64,000 nucleotides of DNA from Arthrobacter sp. OY3WO11 (GTDB lineage Bacteria; Actinomycetota; Actinomycetes; Actinomycetales; Micrococcaceae): NCBI RefSeq assembly GCF_001641125.1, contig NZ_LWLP01000002.1, forward strand, positions 186,001-250,000, read 5' to 3'. How positions within the stretch are numbered: the first letter of the stretch is position 1; each line of letters starts with the position of its first letter. The position numbers were made by a program, and so were the translations under genes. Below are positions 63,384 to 64,000 of this stretch, in pieces. Under the pieces are notes generated by a model, which ran no database searches, had not been told where the DNA came from, and worked only from the letters and a program-made list of their open reading frames with translations.

Positions 63384-64000
63384 CGACAAACCCCTTCTCA
63401 ACCAGCCAGGTCTTGGCAGTTTCCTCGGGGGTACCCCCGTCTACGTCCACCTTGGCGTTGAGCTTTCGAAGCGTCTGGTCATCCAAGGCCTCGGTCACAG
63501 TGGCCAGCACATCGCGCAGGGCCGGAGTTTTCTCAAGGACGTCTGCGCGGACCGACACTGCAGGGTTGTAGGGCGTGAAGTACTTTTTGTCGTCCTCAAG
63601 GACGACCAGATCGAGTGCCTCGATGCGTCCGTCCGTCGCGAATACCTCACCGAAGACGCAAGGAGCGGCAGTGTCTATGGAGTTGTAAATTGCGCCCGCG
63701 GCCAGTTCAGATACGTTGTTCTTTGGCAGCTCAAATCCGTAGCTTTCCTGCAGTCCTGGCCATCCGTCGTTACGCCCGAAGAACTCGGCGGCACCACAGA
63801 AGGTAGCCTTCGAAGGGTCGCTGTTCGCCAGGGCAGCATAATCTGACAGGGTCTTGGTTCCCAGTTCCTCGGCCTTCTCACGGCTGACAGCCACAGCGTA
63901 GGTGTTGTTGGCCGGGGAAGGTTCCAGCCACTTAACTGAGTTGGCCTTTTCGTCACGTTCCGTCACGGCCTGGTAGAGCTCCTGCGGATCCGCAATTGGA
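63376..64000 (-). CDS. OpuAC-type substrate-binding protein of ABC transporter (5' end cut)
   Basis: The frame stays open to the window end; the start lies outside. The visible 208 residues are the C-terminal part of a glycine-betaine/proline/choline-binding protein: NTYAVAVSREKAEELG-TKTLSDYAAL, CGAAEFFGRNDGWPGLQESYGF and YFTPYNPAVSVRADVLEK, the second lobe of OpuAC-type proteins. These capture compatible solutes or quaternary amines for import. The stop overlaps the nitrilase-type gene, so the imported compound is probably degraded by the proteins downstream. Confidence 0.8.
   Translation of the reverse strand, partial: PIADPQELYQAVTERDEKANSVKWLEPSPANNTYAVAVSREKAEELGTKTLSDYAALANSDPSKATFCGAAEFFGRNDGWPGLQESYGFELPKNNVSELAAGAIYNSIDTAAPCVFGEVFATDGRIEALDLVVLEDDKKYFTPYNPAVSVRADVLEKTPALRDVLATVTEALDDQTLRKLNAKVDVDGGTPEETAKTWLVEKGFVGE

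Overview
The window is high-GC DNA with Shine-Dalgarno-led genes, frequent ATGA start/stop overlaps and GTG/TTG starts. Together with a homodimeric AceE, an AllE/Gcl ureide-glyoxylate cluster, DUF6986 and OpuAC-type proteins, this points to a high-GC actinobacterium of the Micrococcaceae, most likely Arthrobacter or a close relative. This is inferred from family resemblance; there is no rRNA here to confirm it.

Left accessory region (1-13 kb). Three translationally coupled unknown genes (2-1616) are followed by a decayed IS256-type transposase (about 2150-2556). A minus-strand operon (6935 to 2702) encodes Cys-rich zinc-ribbon microproteins, an OmpA-like lipoprotein, a four-TM coiled-coil protein and a soluble coiled-coil protein. 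Divergent from it is a plus-strand triad of an atypical ECF-like sigma factor, an unknown 318-aa protein and a 1031-aa TPR/CHAT protease with His902 and Cys941, joined by ATGA overlaps. This sigma/unknown/CHAT unit beside a membrane-anchored operon is the best candidate for an undescribed system. Its layout recalls the TPR-CHAT protease/sigma pathway of CRISPR craspase, but no CRISPR is present.

Flavin/redox island (13.4-21.8 kb). Old-yellow-enzyme reductase, NAD(P)-binding protein, two MFS exporters, a F420/NADP-type oxidoreductase, a flavin reductase, a two-component flavin monooxygenase and a MerR regulator. Three near-identical MerR-type operators tie these together. A repeated 27-29 bp motif occurs on both sides of the island, again next to an intact serine recombinase (31.9 kb) and once at 55.8 kb beside a recombinase remnant.

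Transport/signalling operon (22.2-29.2 kb). DUF485 protein and ActP-like symporter, amidase, LytTR response regulator, second symporter and LytS-type kinase, all overlapping or tightly spaced. A GlxA-type regulator and a HD-domain hydratase-like gene follow as a divergent pair.

Ureide/glyoxylate region (32-52.3 kb). Allantoinase, glycerate kinase, glyoxylate carboligase, tartronate semialdehyde reductase, hydroxypyruvate isomerase, ureidoglycine aminohydrolase, a DUF6986 lyase-like protein, malate synthase, malic enzyme, an IclR regulator, AceE, two NCS1 permeases and a hydantoin/allantoin-racemase-like protein. Glyoxylate can leave by two routes: the glycerate pathway (Gcl, GlxR, GlxK) or oxidation through malate synthase, malic enzyme and pyruvate dehydrogenase. 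A shared IclR-type dyad lies before malic enzyme/IclR and before the first permease.

Right part (52.3-64 kb). A gene-poor, hairpin-rich stretch with a recombinase scar and a hexapeptide acetyltransferase, then a minus-strand catabolic cluster: betaine-type ABC binding protein (cut by the window end), nitrilase-family amidase, DUF6282 hydrolase, MmgE/PrpD protein, an alpha/beta hydrolase with Gly at the nucleophile position, and a large FAD/4Fe-4S dehydrogenase.
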